A DNA stretch of 51,634 nucleotides from a virus, in IMG/VR virus record IMGVR_UViG_3300032249_001329, positions 1 through 51,634 of that record; one strand, 5' to 3'. Position numbers and translations under genes: made by a program. The stretch's first letter is position 1. Every line of letters begins with the position of its first letter. A model generated the notes under the pieces. That model did not search any database and was not told where the DNA came from. It saw only the letters and a program-made list of their open reading frames with translations. Below are positions 21,983 to 29,999 of this stretch, one piece after another.

Positions 21983-23416
21983 ATGGATGGTCTAACTGCT
22001 TTACACGCTTTCTCGCCTGTATTTAACGCAAAACTTTATACGCAGGGCAACGCGTTTGGCTGGCTGGCAAAAGGCGGAAAAACAGCCAGCGCCGAATATC
22101 AGCTAGCTGGCCGGCTTTACGCCGCCAAAAGCGGCTGGCTGCTGCTTTCCGTGCCAAACGCGCTTGTGCGCGGCGTATTCGACGCCATCACCGCTCCCGG
22201 CGTCGAACTTCCGCTGGCTGGCGCAATGAACGTCCCGAATGTGGACAAAGACCTGCTTAACGCCCATATCTCGGTCATGACAGCCGCCGAGGTTGAAAAG
22301 ATCGGCGCCGACAATATTACAGAGCGCGGGCAGTCGTTTTCTTATACGCTCGGGAGTGTCAAAGAGGTTTCCGCCAAGAATATCGACGGCGTAAGCAAAC
22401 TTTGGCTGATCGAGGTCGCTAGTCCTGGTTTATCGGCGCTGCGCAAAAGCTATGGCCTGTCTGCGCTGCCTAAAGATCAGCCTTTTCACATTACTGTAGC
22501 TATTCGCCGCACCAAAGTGCTTGGCAACAATAGCGTTAGCAAAGGTTACGAAACCTATGCCGAACCGACGGACGGGCATAGCTTTCGTAACCCCCTGAGC
22601 AGGGGCGAGTTAAAAGCTGCCAGCTCTGACACAACCACATATGACTGCTGCTGCTCTGGCCCGTGCATGTGCCCAGATACATGCGTGTGCCGCAAACACG
22701 GTGCTTGCCACAGTGTTAAAGCCGCAAGCCGTATACCCGCTCGGGAAATTTCTCAAACCGCGTTAGCCGAAGGAGCTAAACATGAGCACGAACACACAAG
22801 CAATGATCAAATCGCCCGCAAAGTTGCCAAAGATCATTTGCAAGAAGACGCCGCCGACTACAAAAAAATCGAAAAAATAGAAAAGGCCGCCGCGCCAGAA
22901 GTTCCATCAATTATTCTTAGGCTGCGCGAAGCTAAAGCGCATTCTGACAACAAGCGCTATGACCGAAAAAACGCAATTCTGCAGATGCTGATGTCGGAGC
23001 ACCCTGCGGATTGGTATGTCGACGACCCGCTGCCGAAACACATGGGCGTCACGCATGCGCCGACTAATTTCCGTTTTCACGCAGATCCAGCCATTATTCC
23101 CGTCGGGGTTAAGGTTCGCGCAAAAGCTGCCAAAACTAATCCGTACGCCGCGCAGTTAGCCGCAACACCCGTGCAAATTAATCGCAACGACGGCCTGTGG
23201 CAAAACTTTATGCATCATTTGCGCAAGGTTAAACAACGCGGTGATTGGCAATTACAAGCTGAGCAGAACTCGCAAGGACTGCTCGCTGAACTTAATCCTG
23301 CGTACAAGCAGCAGCTGCAGACGGCGTTAGCGCGCGGACAATATCCGCAGCATAGTACAACGACACAGGTTATCCAGCGCCACGGCGATAACATACTCAG
23401 CTATTTAGGCAAATAA
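21983..23416 (+). CDS. 2H-phosphoesterase-like domain with Cys-rich segment and C-terminal virion-type region
   Basis: 477 residues from ATG 21983 (GAGGG upstream; a TTG two codons earlier is possible). The N-terminal half has two H-x-S/T motifs in similar hydrophobic settings: NAHISVMT (H95, S97) and PFHITVAIRR (H169, T171), the signature of the 2H phosphoesterase/2'-5' RNA ligase superfamily. Residues about 222-242 hold eight cysteines (DCCCSGPCMCPDTCVCRKHG and one more), probably a metal site. The C-terminal 200 residues (HPADWYVDDPLPKHMGVTH and so on) look structural. 2H enzymes cleave cyclic phosphates; in phages some (Acb1) destroy CBASS signals. Catalysis is an inference. Confidence 0.65.
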   Translation: MDGLTALHAFSPVFNAKLYTQGNAFGWLAKGGKTASAEYQLAGRLYAAKSGWLLLSVPNALVRGVFDAITAPGVELPLAGAMNVPNVDKDLLNAHISVMTAAEVEKIGADNITERGQSFSYTLGSVKEVSAKNIDGVSKLWLIEVASPGLSALRKSYGLSALPKDQPFHITVAIRRTKVLGNNSVSKGYETYAEPTDGHSFRNPLSRGELKAASSDTTTYDCCCSGPCMCPDTCVCRKHGACHSVKAASRIPAREISQTALAEGAKHEHEHTSNDQIARKVAKDHLQEDAADYKKIEKIEKAAAPEVPSIILRLREAKAHSDNKRYDRKNAILQMLMSEHPADWYVDDPLPKHMGVTHAPTNFRFHADPAIIPVGVKVRAKAAKTNPYAAQLAATPVQINRNDGLWQNFMHHLRKVKQRGDWQLQAEQNSQGLLAELNPAYKQQLQTALARGQYPQHSTTTQVIQRHGDNILSYLGK

Positions 23417-23417
23417 C

Positions 23418-23681
23418 ATGAACCCGTTAAATTGGCTTAAGCGCAAAAAACCGGAAAAACCAAAAGACCCGCCGGACGTGCCGCTAGTTAAACCCAGCCC
23501 TGTCCAGGCTGTAAACTATGTGAGGGCGCTGCTGATTCTAAAAAACATTCCGTTTAAAGAACTCATGCAGGAGCTGCGAAAGCTACCGTGGTTTAAAATA
23601 ACGTACTGCGCGGGCGTCATTATCTGGCTTTACATGACTGGCTTGTTTTTAAACTATTTAGCGCGCGCAATTTTGCCGTAA
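23418..23681 (+). CDS. Small C-terminally anchored membrane protein
   Basis: 87 residues. The N-terminal 30 residues are Lys/Pro-rich (RKKPEKPKDPPDVPLVKP); the C-terminal helix is TYCAGVIIWLYMTGLFLNYLARAIL (about 61-85). One base after the preceding stop. Function unknown; such tail-anchored peptides often accompany lysis or ejection genes. Confidence 0.65.
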   Translation: MNPLNWLKRKKPEKPKDPPDVPLVKPSPVQAVNYVRALLILKNIPFKELMQELRKLPWFKITYCAGVIIWLYMTGLFLNYLARAILP

Positions 23682-23688
23682 TTCACAC

Positions 23689-24717
23689 ATGACATTAGAC
23701 GACTTAGTTTCGTGGCAAACTGTACCGGAGCGCGTCAAAACGCTGCTTCCCGCCGCGCACGCGTTACAACTAAAGCACGACAAAGCGGCAGCCGATACTG
23801 GTTTATTGGCAATAGCGTCGTTGCGCTGGCTTCCAGAACAGCAGCAAATCGCGGTACACACGCCCGCACCCATTTCAGATCGACTTAAGACCGCTTATGT
23901 GAACGAACTCAGTCCGGGTTGCGCGGTTGTATTCACAAACACGGCGCCGGTTGAAGCCGGCATACTCGTCAAGCTGGCGTCTTTTGCGCACAATATCGGC
24001 GACGCATGGCGGCTTTCAAACAAAGCTCTCGGCGGCCCAACGCCGTTATCAAACGCAATTGTGTCTGGGCTGCTGCTTGGCGGATTAGGTTACGGAGCGG
24101 GCACAATAGCCGAGCAGCTTTTTCCCGACACGTATGTCGAGCGCGGCCGTTTTCGCCAACCGCTGGCTATTGCTGGGTTACTGGGCGGGCTAGGAATTGG
24201 CGGCATGAACGCTGGTGAAACTTACCGGCAGTTGAACAAAATAAATCCAAATCATGGTTATTGGCAGTCATGGATTACGAGCAACACTACGCCAATTACG
24301 CCGGCAGAGCAGCAAAAGCAGTCAAACTTTGGATTTACGCCAATGCGGTCAGATACAGGACTGCGCGCTCCAACAATTAAAGTAGACGCTTTTAACCGGG
24401 CTGTGTGGGCAGACGCGAGCACCGGATATAATCAAACAGGTTTTGTTGACGGCTACACGTCTCCGTCGATCGCCGCGGCAACGACAGGTATTGTCAGCGG
24501 CATTGCGTCGCAGGCTCGTTCGCCAATTATTAGCCCCGCGACTGTAATTAACGGTTTGGCGTCTGCGGGCGTCGGCCTCGCCACGGCAAACATTGCTGGC
24601 CGCACGTTGGGCGCATTGGCTGGTTTAACGCCGGCCGCGCAGGCAAAGATACAAGACACCGGCATGTGGGCGGGAATGCTGCACGCAGTTATTCCGCCGT
24701 TGTTTGGCGCGCAATAA
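23689..24717 (+). CDS. Virion-type protein with Gly-rich hydrophobic segments
   Basis: 342 residues. An N-terminal soluble domain (1-110) is followed by two Gly-rich hydrophobic segments (AIVSGLLLGGLGYGAGTIAE, about 125-144, and AIAGLLGGLGIGGMNAG), a soluble stretch with NPNHGYWQSW, and a C-terminal Ala/Gly-rich region (about 260-335). Same design as the proteins at 6970, 8059, 29610 and 30346. Possibly an internal virion or ejection protein; no enzyme motif. Confidence 0.65.
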   Translation: MTLDDLVSWQTVPERVKTLLPAAHALQLKHDKAAADTGLLAIASLRWLPEQQQIAVHTPAPISDRLKTAYVNELSPGCAVVFTNTAPVEAGILVKLASFAHNIGDAWRLSNKALGGPTPLSNAIVSGLLLGGLGYGAGTIAEQLFPDTYVERGRFRQPLAIAGLLGGLGIGGMNAGETYRQLNKINPNHGYWQSWITSNTTPITPAEQQKQSNFGFTPMRSDTGLRAPTIKVDAFNRAVWADASTGYNQTGFVDGYTSPSIAAATTGIVSGIASQARSPIISPATVINGLASAGVGLATANIAGRTLGALAGLTPAAQAKIQDTGMWAGMLHAVIPPLFGAQ

Positions 24718-24733
24718 ATTTTAAAGCGCAGAC

Positions 24734-24762
24734 TTGCTTAAAACTTTGCGTTAGAGCACAAT
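24734..24762 (+). promoter_or_regulatory. sigma70-like promoter (TTGCTT-17-CACAAT)
   Basis: TTGCTT at 24734-24739, a 17-base spacer and CACAAT at 24757-24762, in non-coding DNA before the gene at 24790. The -35 is identical to that of the promoter at 6902. Confidence 0.55.
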
Positions 24763-24789
24763 AAGTAAATAACACTTAAGGAGTACGCT

Positions 24790-25179
24790 ATGACAAAGAA
24801 AATTTTGCCGCCGGTTAAAACCCCCGTTGATACAGACGTTGTGCGCGAAGAGCTGCGCGTTCTACAGAGCGCGGTCGCCGAAACCGACACGCCGGCAAAC
24901 TGGATTACGCCTGAATTTGTGGCGATGGTGTCGTCGGTTGCTGTGAATCTTGTAACAGCCGCCACTGTGCTCGGCTGGATCGACGCCGGGGCTGCACAAG
25001 AAATTACAAAAGCAACTACAGCTGTTATCGCGGCCGTCGGCACGATCAGTGTAAACGGTTTAATTGTTTGGCGGTATCTAGCCGGCCGCGAGACTGTAAA
25101 ACGTGAAGCTATTCAGGCCAAATACCGTTACGCCAGTGATGTGGCTGTTGAACGGCTGCGCGCCAGTAATGGTTGGTAA
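24790..25179 (+). CDS. Small membrane protein (two helices)
   Basis: 129 residues with an AAGGAG site. Soluble N-terminus; hydrophobic helices at about residues 47-65 (VAMVSSVAVNLVTAATVLGWI) and 75-97 (TAVIAAVGTISVNGLIVWRYL); then a charged helical tail. Proteins with this layout lie near lysis genes of marine phages and may be holin-like, but evidence is weak. Overlaps the next gene by 1 base (TAATG). Confidence 0.65.
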   Translation: MTKKILPPVKTPVDTDVVREELRVLQSAVAETDTPANWITPEFVAMVSSVAVNLVTAATVLGWIDAGAAQEITKATTAVIAAVGTISVNGLIVWRYLAGRETVKREAIQAKYRYASDVAVERLRASNGW

Positions 25180-25589
25180 TGAGTACCGACCCGCTTATAG
25201 CTAGGATTGAATCGAGCGCGGCGCTACGGCGAGCAAGAGAGACCTTGTTAGACGAGGTCGCTTTTCGCGCTGACCCGTCCGCTCGGTTCAGTCCTATGCT
25301 GATTTTAATGGCAATTTCAATCATCGTGCAGATGATTGCAATTTGTAAAGAACGCAATACCGAAGAGCGTATTGTTAATTGGATTAAGAACGCCCGTACG
25401 TTGCCGCGCTTTCGCACAAAATTATTACGCCGCCGCCTCGACGCCCTTTGGGAAACACAGTGCGGCGACAGCCCGGAAGGCCACGAGAATAACGCGCTAT
25501 TTGACGCAGTGCTAGATCTCGGCGAAACGGCTACAGACGCAGAAATTAAAGAAATCATGACCATGGCGAGCGAGGCAGCCGCCGACTAA
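25179..25589 (+). CDS. Small single-pass membrane protein
   Basis: 136 residues from ATG 25179. A charged helix (1-38), one hydrophobic segment FSPMLILMAISIIVQMIAIC (about 38-57), then a basic stretch (RTLPRFRTKLLRRRLDAL) and an acidic C-terminus. Coupled to the preceding gene and followed by the matrixin-like gene, with which it may be co-regulated. No family recognised. Confidence 0.62.
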   Translation: MSTDPLIARIESSAALRRARETLLDEVAFRADPSARFSPMLILMAISIIVQMIAICKERNTEERIVNWIKNARTLPRFRTKLLRRRLDALWETQCGDSPEGHENNALFDAVLDLGETATDAEIKEIMTMASEAAAD

Positions 25590-25609
25590 ACATTTGCAAG
25601 GAGGCAATA

Positions 25610-26413
25610 ATGGCTAAACCGACGCACGTCATTCCCGTTAATGAAATTCTAAAACGCCTGCAGCAGCTTGGTTATTTTGGCGCGCAGTCGTGGGCGCAGG
25701 TTAAGAAAACCAGCGGCAAAGCCCTGGACGCTGCTATTCAAGAGTATCAGCGGTTCAACGGCCTTGAGCCGACCGGCATTGTCGGCGCCAAAACTGCTCA
25801 CGTCATGGCCCGCCGCCGCTGCGGTTTGCCTGATTTTAACATCTCCGCCCGCAGCGGGCCGTGCAAGTGGCCGATGCACAAGATTACGTATTTCACCACG
25901 CTAAAAATGCCAGGCATTACTGATGAGGAAGCGCAGCGGGCGTATGACGTCGCGATCAGCCAGTGGGCCGAGGTTTGCGATATCGCGCCAGTACGAGTAG
26001 ACGATCCGAACCTTGCCAATATTTATGCAAAGTCTGGCGCCGGTAAAGCCGCCGGCCTCGATGACCGCGGCGGTACTTTAGCGTGGAGCGAGCTGCCGTG
26101 CGACGTTACTGAAAATATGCAACTTGACCAAATGTTTGACGAAGCTGAGGCGTGGTCGTTTGATATGGCCGTAGCTGTGACCTGCCATGAAATTGGTCAC
26201 GCTCTTGGGCTGGCGCATTTAGGTAACGGCAATTTAATGGCCCCGTATTACGATCCAGCTGTTACAGCGCCGCAAAAAGGCGATATAGCCGAAATGGTTG
26301 CACTTTACGGCAAACGTAAAAAAGCGAAACAAAAGGCCGAAAAAACACAAACGCAAGTACACGGGACTATCATGATCAATGGTCGTCCGTATATGCTTGT
26401 TCCGCAATTCTGA
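25610..26413 (+). CDS. Matrixin-like zinc metallopeptidase with N-terminal peptidoglycan-binding domain
   Basis: 267 residues, AAGGAGG ribosome site. Residues 8-62 are a PG_binding_1 domain (LKRLQQLGYFG...DAAIQEYQRFNGLEPTGIVGAKT). RRCGLPDF at 69-76 (C71) equals the cysteine-switch motif PRCGxPD of matrix metalloproteinase propeptides. The catalytic domain carries HEIGHALGLAH (193-203, HEXXHxxGxxH) and a Met-turn NLMAPYY. The architecture, PGBD-switch-catalytic, is that of animal, plant and bacterial matrixins. The protein lacks a signal peptide and ends in a basic tail. Possible roles: virion-borne wall or surface-protein digestion, or endolysin substitute. Confidence 0.88.
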   Translation: MAKPTHVIPVNEILKRLQQLGYFGAQSWAQVKKTSGKALDAAIQEYQRFNGLEPTGIVGAKTAHVMARRRCGLPDFNISARSGPCKWPMHKITYFTTLKMPGITDEEAQRAYDVAISQWAEVCDIAPVRVDDPNLANIYAKSGAGKAAGLDDRGGTLAWSELPCDVTENMQLDQMFDEAEAWSFDMAVAVTCHEIGHALGLAHLGNGNLMAPYYDPAVTAPQKGDIAEMVALYGKRKKAKQKAEKTQTQVHGTIMINGRPYMLVPQF

Positions 26414-26419
26414 TAAAAT
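26411..26419 (+). promoter_or_regulatory. Extended -10 promoter
   Basis: TGATAAAAT, identical to the extended -10 element in front of the structured RNA (21140-21148), here overlapping the end of the matrixin gene and 33 bases before the next start, which has a TAGGAG site. Confidence 0.55.
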
Positions 26420-26451
26420 AGACAAGTCACAGTTTAGTTATAGGAGTGATT

Positions 26452-26730
26452 ATGACTACGTTTCAAATCGTTGCCGGTGTTTTATTCGTATTGACGCTCG
26501 CCGCCGCATATGGCAAACAGTTGGCAAGTTTTGTGCCGAAGTTTGTTGCAAAGGCTGGCGGAGTAGAAGTGCAGCAGTCGATTGCTGTTCCGCTTGTAAA
26601 CGATATTTTAGCGGTTACAGAGCTACGCGATCGTCTGGCGGCAGAGGGTTGCGAAGATGGTGTTGAAGCCTGCACGACGTTGCTGCGGGTGATCGTAGAG
26701 TACAAGCAACCGACAAAGGGCGTTGTATGA
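26452..26730 (+). CDS. Small membrane-anchored protein
   Basis: 92 residues from ATG 26452. N-terminal hydrophobic helix FQIVAGVLFVLTLAAAYG (about 4-21), then a helical soluble region with two cysteines (EGCEDGVEACTT). Overlaps the next start (ATGA). Function unknown; part of a run of small envelope-directed proteins between the two peptidases. Confidence 0.65.
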   Translation: MTTFQIVAGVLFVLTLAAAYGKQLASFVPKFVAKAGGVEVQQSIAVPLVNDILAVTELRDRLAAEGCEDGVEACTTLLRVIVEYKQPTKGVV

Positions 26731-27185
26731 AAAAGTTTGCTGCTTGGTTTGCTGGTTTATTGCTCCTGTGGGCGATTGTTTTTCCAAACGGGCTGCCGAC
26801 TAAGCCGGTTACGCCTGTTACTCCCGTTACTCCCGTTACACCGGCCGGCGAAACGGATGGAAAAATTGTTGAGCTGCTCACAGGTAGCGACGCGGCGGAT
26901 CGCGCACGGATTCGGGACGTGTACTTGGCGCTAAAGACTATTCTGCAGCGCCCGTCCGCCCCGACGCTGATTTCTACAACAGAAAAATGGGAAGAACTTC
27001 ACGCGCGTACGCTCGAGCTTGCAATTGAAGAAGTCGGCAAGTACCCGACACTTGATCAGGCTATTGAGCAGGTTTTTCTAACCACAGTCGGAACTGACGA
27101 CGTGCTGCCGGGCAATCCCGACACGCTTAAAAAATTAACGGAGGCTTGCGAGATCGTCGCAAATTCGGCCTCTGCGGCAAAATAA
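26727..27185 (+). CDS. Small secreted or anchored protein with VTP repeats
   Basis: 152 residues. N-terminal signal-like segment MKKFAAWFAGLLLLWAIVFP, then a Pro-rich linker of four tandem VTP units (KPVTPVTPVTPVTPAGE), then a helical domain of about 110 residues. The coding DNA of the linker is a short degenerate 9-base tandem repeat (about 26806-26842). Exported or anchored in the inner membrane; function unknown. Confidence 0.68.
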   Translation: MKKFAAWFAGLLLLWAIVFPNGLPTKPVTPVTPVTPVTPAGETDGKIVELLTGSDAADRARIRDVYLALKTILQRPSAPTLISTTEKWEELHARTLELAIEEVGKYPTLDQAIEQVFLTTVGTDDVLPGNPDTLKKLTEACEIVANSASAAK

Positions 27186-27186
27186 C

Positions 27187-27642
27187 ATGAGTGTGATAGT
27201 TGGTGGGTTTTTGTTGTTTTTAGTGGTGTGGTTACTGGCGGCCCTGGCGTTTTTTCAAATCACGCCAGACCAGCCAGTCGGTTTGGGTGTTCTACAAATT
27301 AGGAGCGAACTAAATATGGCTGATATTTTGACCTATGCCGTTTCTGTGAATCCCGTAGTGGATGCTGACGTTGTTTCGCGCGAGCTTTCGGTGTACGTAG
27401 ACGGTTCGGAAGCTGCGCGGGAAGTGCGGTCTTATCCGTCGGACGCAGCTGGGCTCGGCACCGTGAGCGTGCCGCAGAACTCGGCTGTTGTTCTGCAGCT
27501 TGTCGATATTGACGACGCCGGTAATCGTTCGGAGCCGGCGGTGCTTGAATTTACCGCGACTGACACGATTGCCCCGGCGGTTCCGGGTAATCTTGGCGTC
27601 ACACTGGTAGACGAGACGTCCGACGGCGAGCCGACGACCTGA
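27187..27642 (+). CDS. Membrane helix joined to an Ig/FN3-like small protein (possible internal start)
   Basis: 151 residues from ATG 27187: a membrane helix (VGGFLLFLVVWLLAALAFFQI), then from residue 44 (MADILTYAVSV) a beta-rich domain ending in an APAVPGNLGVTLVDE segment of fibronectin-III/Ig type. An AGGAG site at 27301-27305 sits 10 bases before ATG 27316, so the beta domain may also be made alone (108 residues). Similar small beta proteins are usually separate genes in phages; here the frame runs through. Confidence 0.6.
   Translation: MSVIVGGFLLFLVVWLLAALAFFQITPDQPVGLGVLQIRSELNMADILTYAVSVNPVVDADVVSRELSVYVDGSEAAREVRSYPSDAAGLGTVSVPQNSAVVLQLVDIDDAGNRSEPAVLEFTATDTIAPAVPGNLGVTLVDETSDGEPTT
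27301..27305 (+). promoter_or_regulatory. Internal ribosome binding site suggesting a second start
   Basis: AGGAG lies 10 bases before in-frame ATG 27316 (residue 44 of the longer protein). It points to dual translation, with and without the membrane anchor. Confidence 0.5.
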
Positions 27643-27660
27643 TTAATTAGGAGTTACGCC

Positions 27661-28689
27661 ATGGCGAGTACGGAACAATTTTTTGATCACGTATACGACG
27701 TCGTTTCCGCATACGAAACCGGATTTGTTGGCGCGTACAGCAATCCGGAGGCGGCCGAAGCGTTGCGCGATCAGATTAAAGCTGCCGGCGGCGTTCCGGA
27801 CGGCGCCATGGCGTGCTCTGAGTATAAGCTCGAAGAAACGGGAGCGGGCAAACTAAGTTTGCCTTTTCTTGAGATTTTAAAGCTCTACCCTGATGCGCTG
27901 CCGGGCGGCGCTCAGGGTCGGGGCGATTGTGTTAGCTGGTCGACGCGAAACGCGTGTCTCGGCACTATGTGCTGTGAAATTACAAGCGGCGCGCCGGACC
28001 CGAAAAGCAACCGGCTTGAGGGCGCGCCCGAAGTTAGTGATACCGCGCGGCTGGCGGGTGTGTTGAGCACTGAAGCATTTTATAATTGGCGCCGCCACGG
28101 CGGCGACGGCTGGAGCTGCGCTGAAGCGGCGCAAGTTGCCCTAAACGACTCCGGCCTCTGGCTGCGCAAAAAATACGATGAAATTGACGTAGATTTTACG
28201 CAATACAGCGCGCGCAATGCCGGCATATACGGCTCGCGCACGCCGCCGGAATCATGGCGCAAAATCGGCGAAAATCATCGCGTGCAGACGATCACAGAAG
28301 TCGAGACCTACGAGGCGCTGCGCGATCTTTTAGCTAATGGTTATTGCATTAGCAGTTGTGGCGGCGAGTCGTGGGACAGTGATCGGGATACGAACGGTGT
28401 GTCCAAGCGAACCTCTCGCGGATGGGCGCACGCGCTTGCGTATCTCGGCGTAGACGACCGCAAAGAAATTATTAAACTATACGGCGAACCGCTTGTATTG
28501 GTTCAAAATAGCTGGGGTGCTTGGAATGGTGGAGGCCGCCGTGTTTTTGGGACTGTCGTTGACATTCCTGTTGGTTCTTTCTGGTCTAAATGGTCTGATC
28601 TCAAAAATCGGTACATGGTTGCGATCTCGGGCGTGAACGGCTGGCCGCCGAAGAAGCTGCGAAGCTATGGCGCCCGCGGTAACATATAA
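27661..28689 (+). CDS. Papain-like (C1A-type) cysteine peptidase
   Basis: 342 residues with a TAGGAG site. The triad is visible in order: C90 in GRGDCVSWSTRNA, H257 in SRGWAHALAYLGVDD and N283 in LVLVQNSWGAWNGG, matching the papain Cys-His-Asn pattern including the NSWG motif. Four further cysteines (about residues 103-104, 152 and 229-233) could be structural. No signal peptide is evident. In phages such peptidases may be virion-associated or cut host surface proteins or polymers. It sits 17 bases after the FN3-like gene and in the same cluster as the matrixin. Confidence 0.82.
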   Translation: MASTEQFFDHVYDVVSAYETGFVGAYSNPEAAEALRDQIKAAGGVPDGAMACSEYKLEETGAGKLSLPFLEILKLYPDALPGGAQGRGDCVSWSTRNACLGTMCCEITSGAPDPKSNRLEGAPEVSDTARLAGVLSTEAFYNWRRHGGDGWSCAEAAQVALNDSGLWLRKKYDEIDVDFTQYSARNAGIYGSRTPPESWRKIGENHRVQTITEVETYEALRDLLANGYCISSCGGESWDSDRDTNGVSKRTSRGWAHALAYLGVDDRKEIIKLYGEPLVLVQNSWGAWNGGGRRVFGTVVDIPVGSFWSKWSDLKNRYMVAISGVNGWPPKKLRSYGARGNI

Positions 28690-28725
28690 GCAAAACGTGT
28701 TACCAAAACTGTAAAAGGACAACAC

Positions 28726-29079
28726 ATGTTTGAATGGATTTTATTGGCCGCTCCGGTGATTTATGCCACGCCGCCCCAAAAAGATTATGTCGGCGTGGTC
28801 GCTGCAGAGGCTGCTTACGCTTCTTTGCTTCCTAATACGCCGGTGATCAAACCGCTTGTCGATACAAAAGACTGCAAACGCTGCAATGGCGAGGGGCGCA
28901 TCCGTACAGGTGACGGCCACGCCTGGACAGACTGCCCCGACTGTGAGCCAAAAGACGGCACGCTTAAAAATACGACAAAAGAAGCGCCTTTGGCCCCGTC
29001 CATGAAACTGCAGGTTAAACCGCTTCCGCCGGTAAAGACAGGCGACTGCCCGACGGGTACGTGCCCGCTGCGGTCGTAG
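28726..29079 (+). CDS. DnaJ-type zinc-finger-like protein with signal-like start
   Basis: 117 residues, AAAGGACA ribosome site. The N-terminus MFEWILLAAPVIYA resembles a short export signal. DCKRCNGEGRIRTGDGHAW followed by TDCPDC is a CxxCxGxG...CPDC zinc-binding hairpin as in DnaJ central domains. The C-terminus has GDCPTGTCPL, a second CxxxxC pair. Small proteins with this finger are common in large phages; role unknown, perhaps chaperone-like binding. Confidence 0.68.
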   Translation: MFEWILLAAPVIYATPPQKDYVGVVAAEAAYASLLPNTPVIKPLVDTKDCKRCNGEGRIRTGDGHAWTDCPDCEPKDGTLKNTTKEAPLAPSMKLQVKPLPPVKTGDCPTGTCPLRS

Positions 29080-29109
29080 TCGCTCATATATCAGACGCAA
29101 AGGCGCCCT

Positions 29110-29610
29110 ATGTCCGACAGAAAAGACGTTATTGGTAAATGCTACACATACCGCGGGCTCAAGTTTTACGCCCAAAACGGCTTCGTGTGTCTGCACGACG
29201 AGCAAACAGGTGAGTTTTTCGTACTGACGCGGCGAGAGTTTCTTGAGCGGGCCGCGGCCCTGAGCCAAGAGGTTAAACAGCTGCGGCACATGATGACAGT
29301 AAATCCCAGCAAAAAATGGCTGGCCGCGGACCGGGCTGATTTACAGCAGGGCATCGACACGATGATCGCTGCGGCAAAAGAAGCCAAAGAGCAGGGCGAC
29401 CGCACTGATCCAGAAGTCGACGCCTGGTTTATGCGGCATCGACCTAACCGTAAAAGCCGCGTATCTCTCGCATCTGCGGCAAATTTTTCTGGCGCGCTTC
29501 CCGGCCCGTTACCGCTGGGCAACGACACAGGCCGGCACGTATCGCCCGACTTTTCAGTTTCTCCGGGGCAATCTGGTAAAAAGAAGCTTATTCTCCCTGG
29601 AGAGTTTTAA
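29110..29610 (+). CDS. Hypothetical phage protein
   Basis: 166 residues. The N-terminal part has two beta strands (GKCYTYRGLKFYAQNGFVCLH) followed by a charged helical segment (about 40-100) and a Pro/Gly/Ser-rich C-terminal tail (about 120-160). No motif recognised. Its stop overlaps the next start at one base (TAATG), so it belongs to the co-translated run 29110-31197 of virion-type proteins before the RNA polymerase gene. Confidence 0.6.
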   Translation: MSDRKDVIGKCYTYRGLKFYAQNGFVCLHDEQTGEFFVLTRREFLERAAALSQEVKQLRHMMTVNPSKKWLAADRADLQQGIDTMIAAAKEAKEQGDRTDPEVDAWFMRHRPNRKSRVSLASAANFSGALPGPLPLGNDTGRHVSPDFSVSPGQSGKKKLILPGEF

Positions 29611-29999
29611 TGGACATTACAGAAAAAGAAGCGTTTCGGCTGGGGTTTTTAGCCCGTTGCGCCGAAGAAAAGCTTTCCGGCGCCGCTTTAGACGCTCGGC
29701 TGGAAAAGGCTGCCGAAAGTCCTGTTACATTCAGCCCGGTGGATCTCGGCGTGCCGTCGCTTGCGGCCGGCGGTAAAAGTCTTTTGGACGCTGCGTGGGG
29801 GATGCTTGGCCTTCCTTTTGGTATGTCTATTTTGGCCGGCGGCAGTTTAGGTTACGGCACCGCTAAAATGCTTGAGCCGCGCGTGGACGAAGACGAAGTT
29901 AAAGCGCAAGAACTAATGAACACCTACAAACTGTACGCCGATAAGGCAAAAGCAAGGAAAAAAGTCCGGCAATATCGCACGGGGCGCAGTGAGCTGTGA
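29610..29999 (+). CDS. Small hydrophobic virion-type protein
   Basis: 129 residues. A charged N-terminal helix KEAFRLGFLARCAEE, a Gly-rich hydrophobic segment GLPFGMSILAGGSLGYGTAK (about 71-90) and a basic C-terminus rich in Lys/Arg. The layout matches the other Gly-rich hydrophobic proteins of the window. Coupled to genes on both sides by overlapping stops and starts. Confidence 0.6.
   Translation: MDITEKEAFRLGFLARCAEEKLSGAALDARLEKAAESPVTFSPVDLGVPSLAAGGKSLLDAAWGMLGLPFGMSILAGGSLGYGTAKMLEPRVDEDEVKAQELMNTYKLYADKAKARKKVRQYRTGRSEL

Noticed and set aside
26806-26842. Tandem 9-base repeat as regulatory iteron
   Set aside because: In frame and encodes the VTP linker of the gene at 26727.
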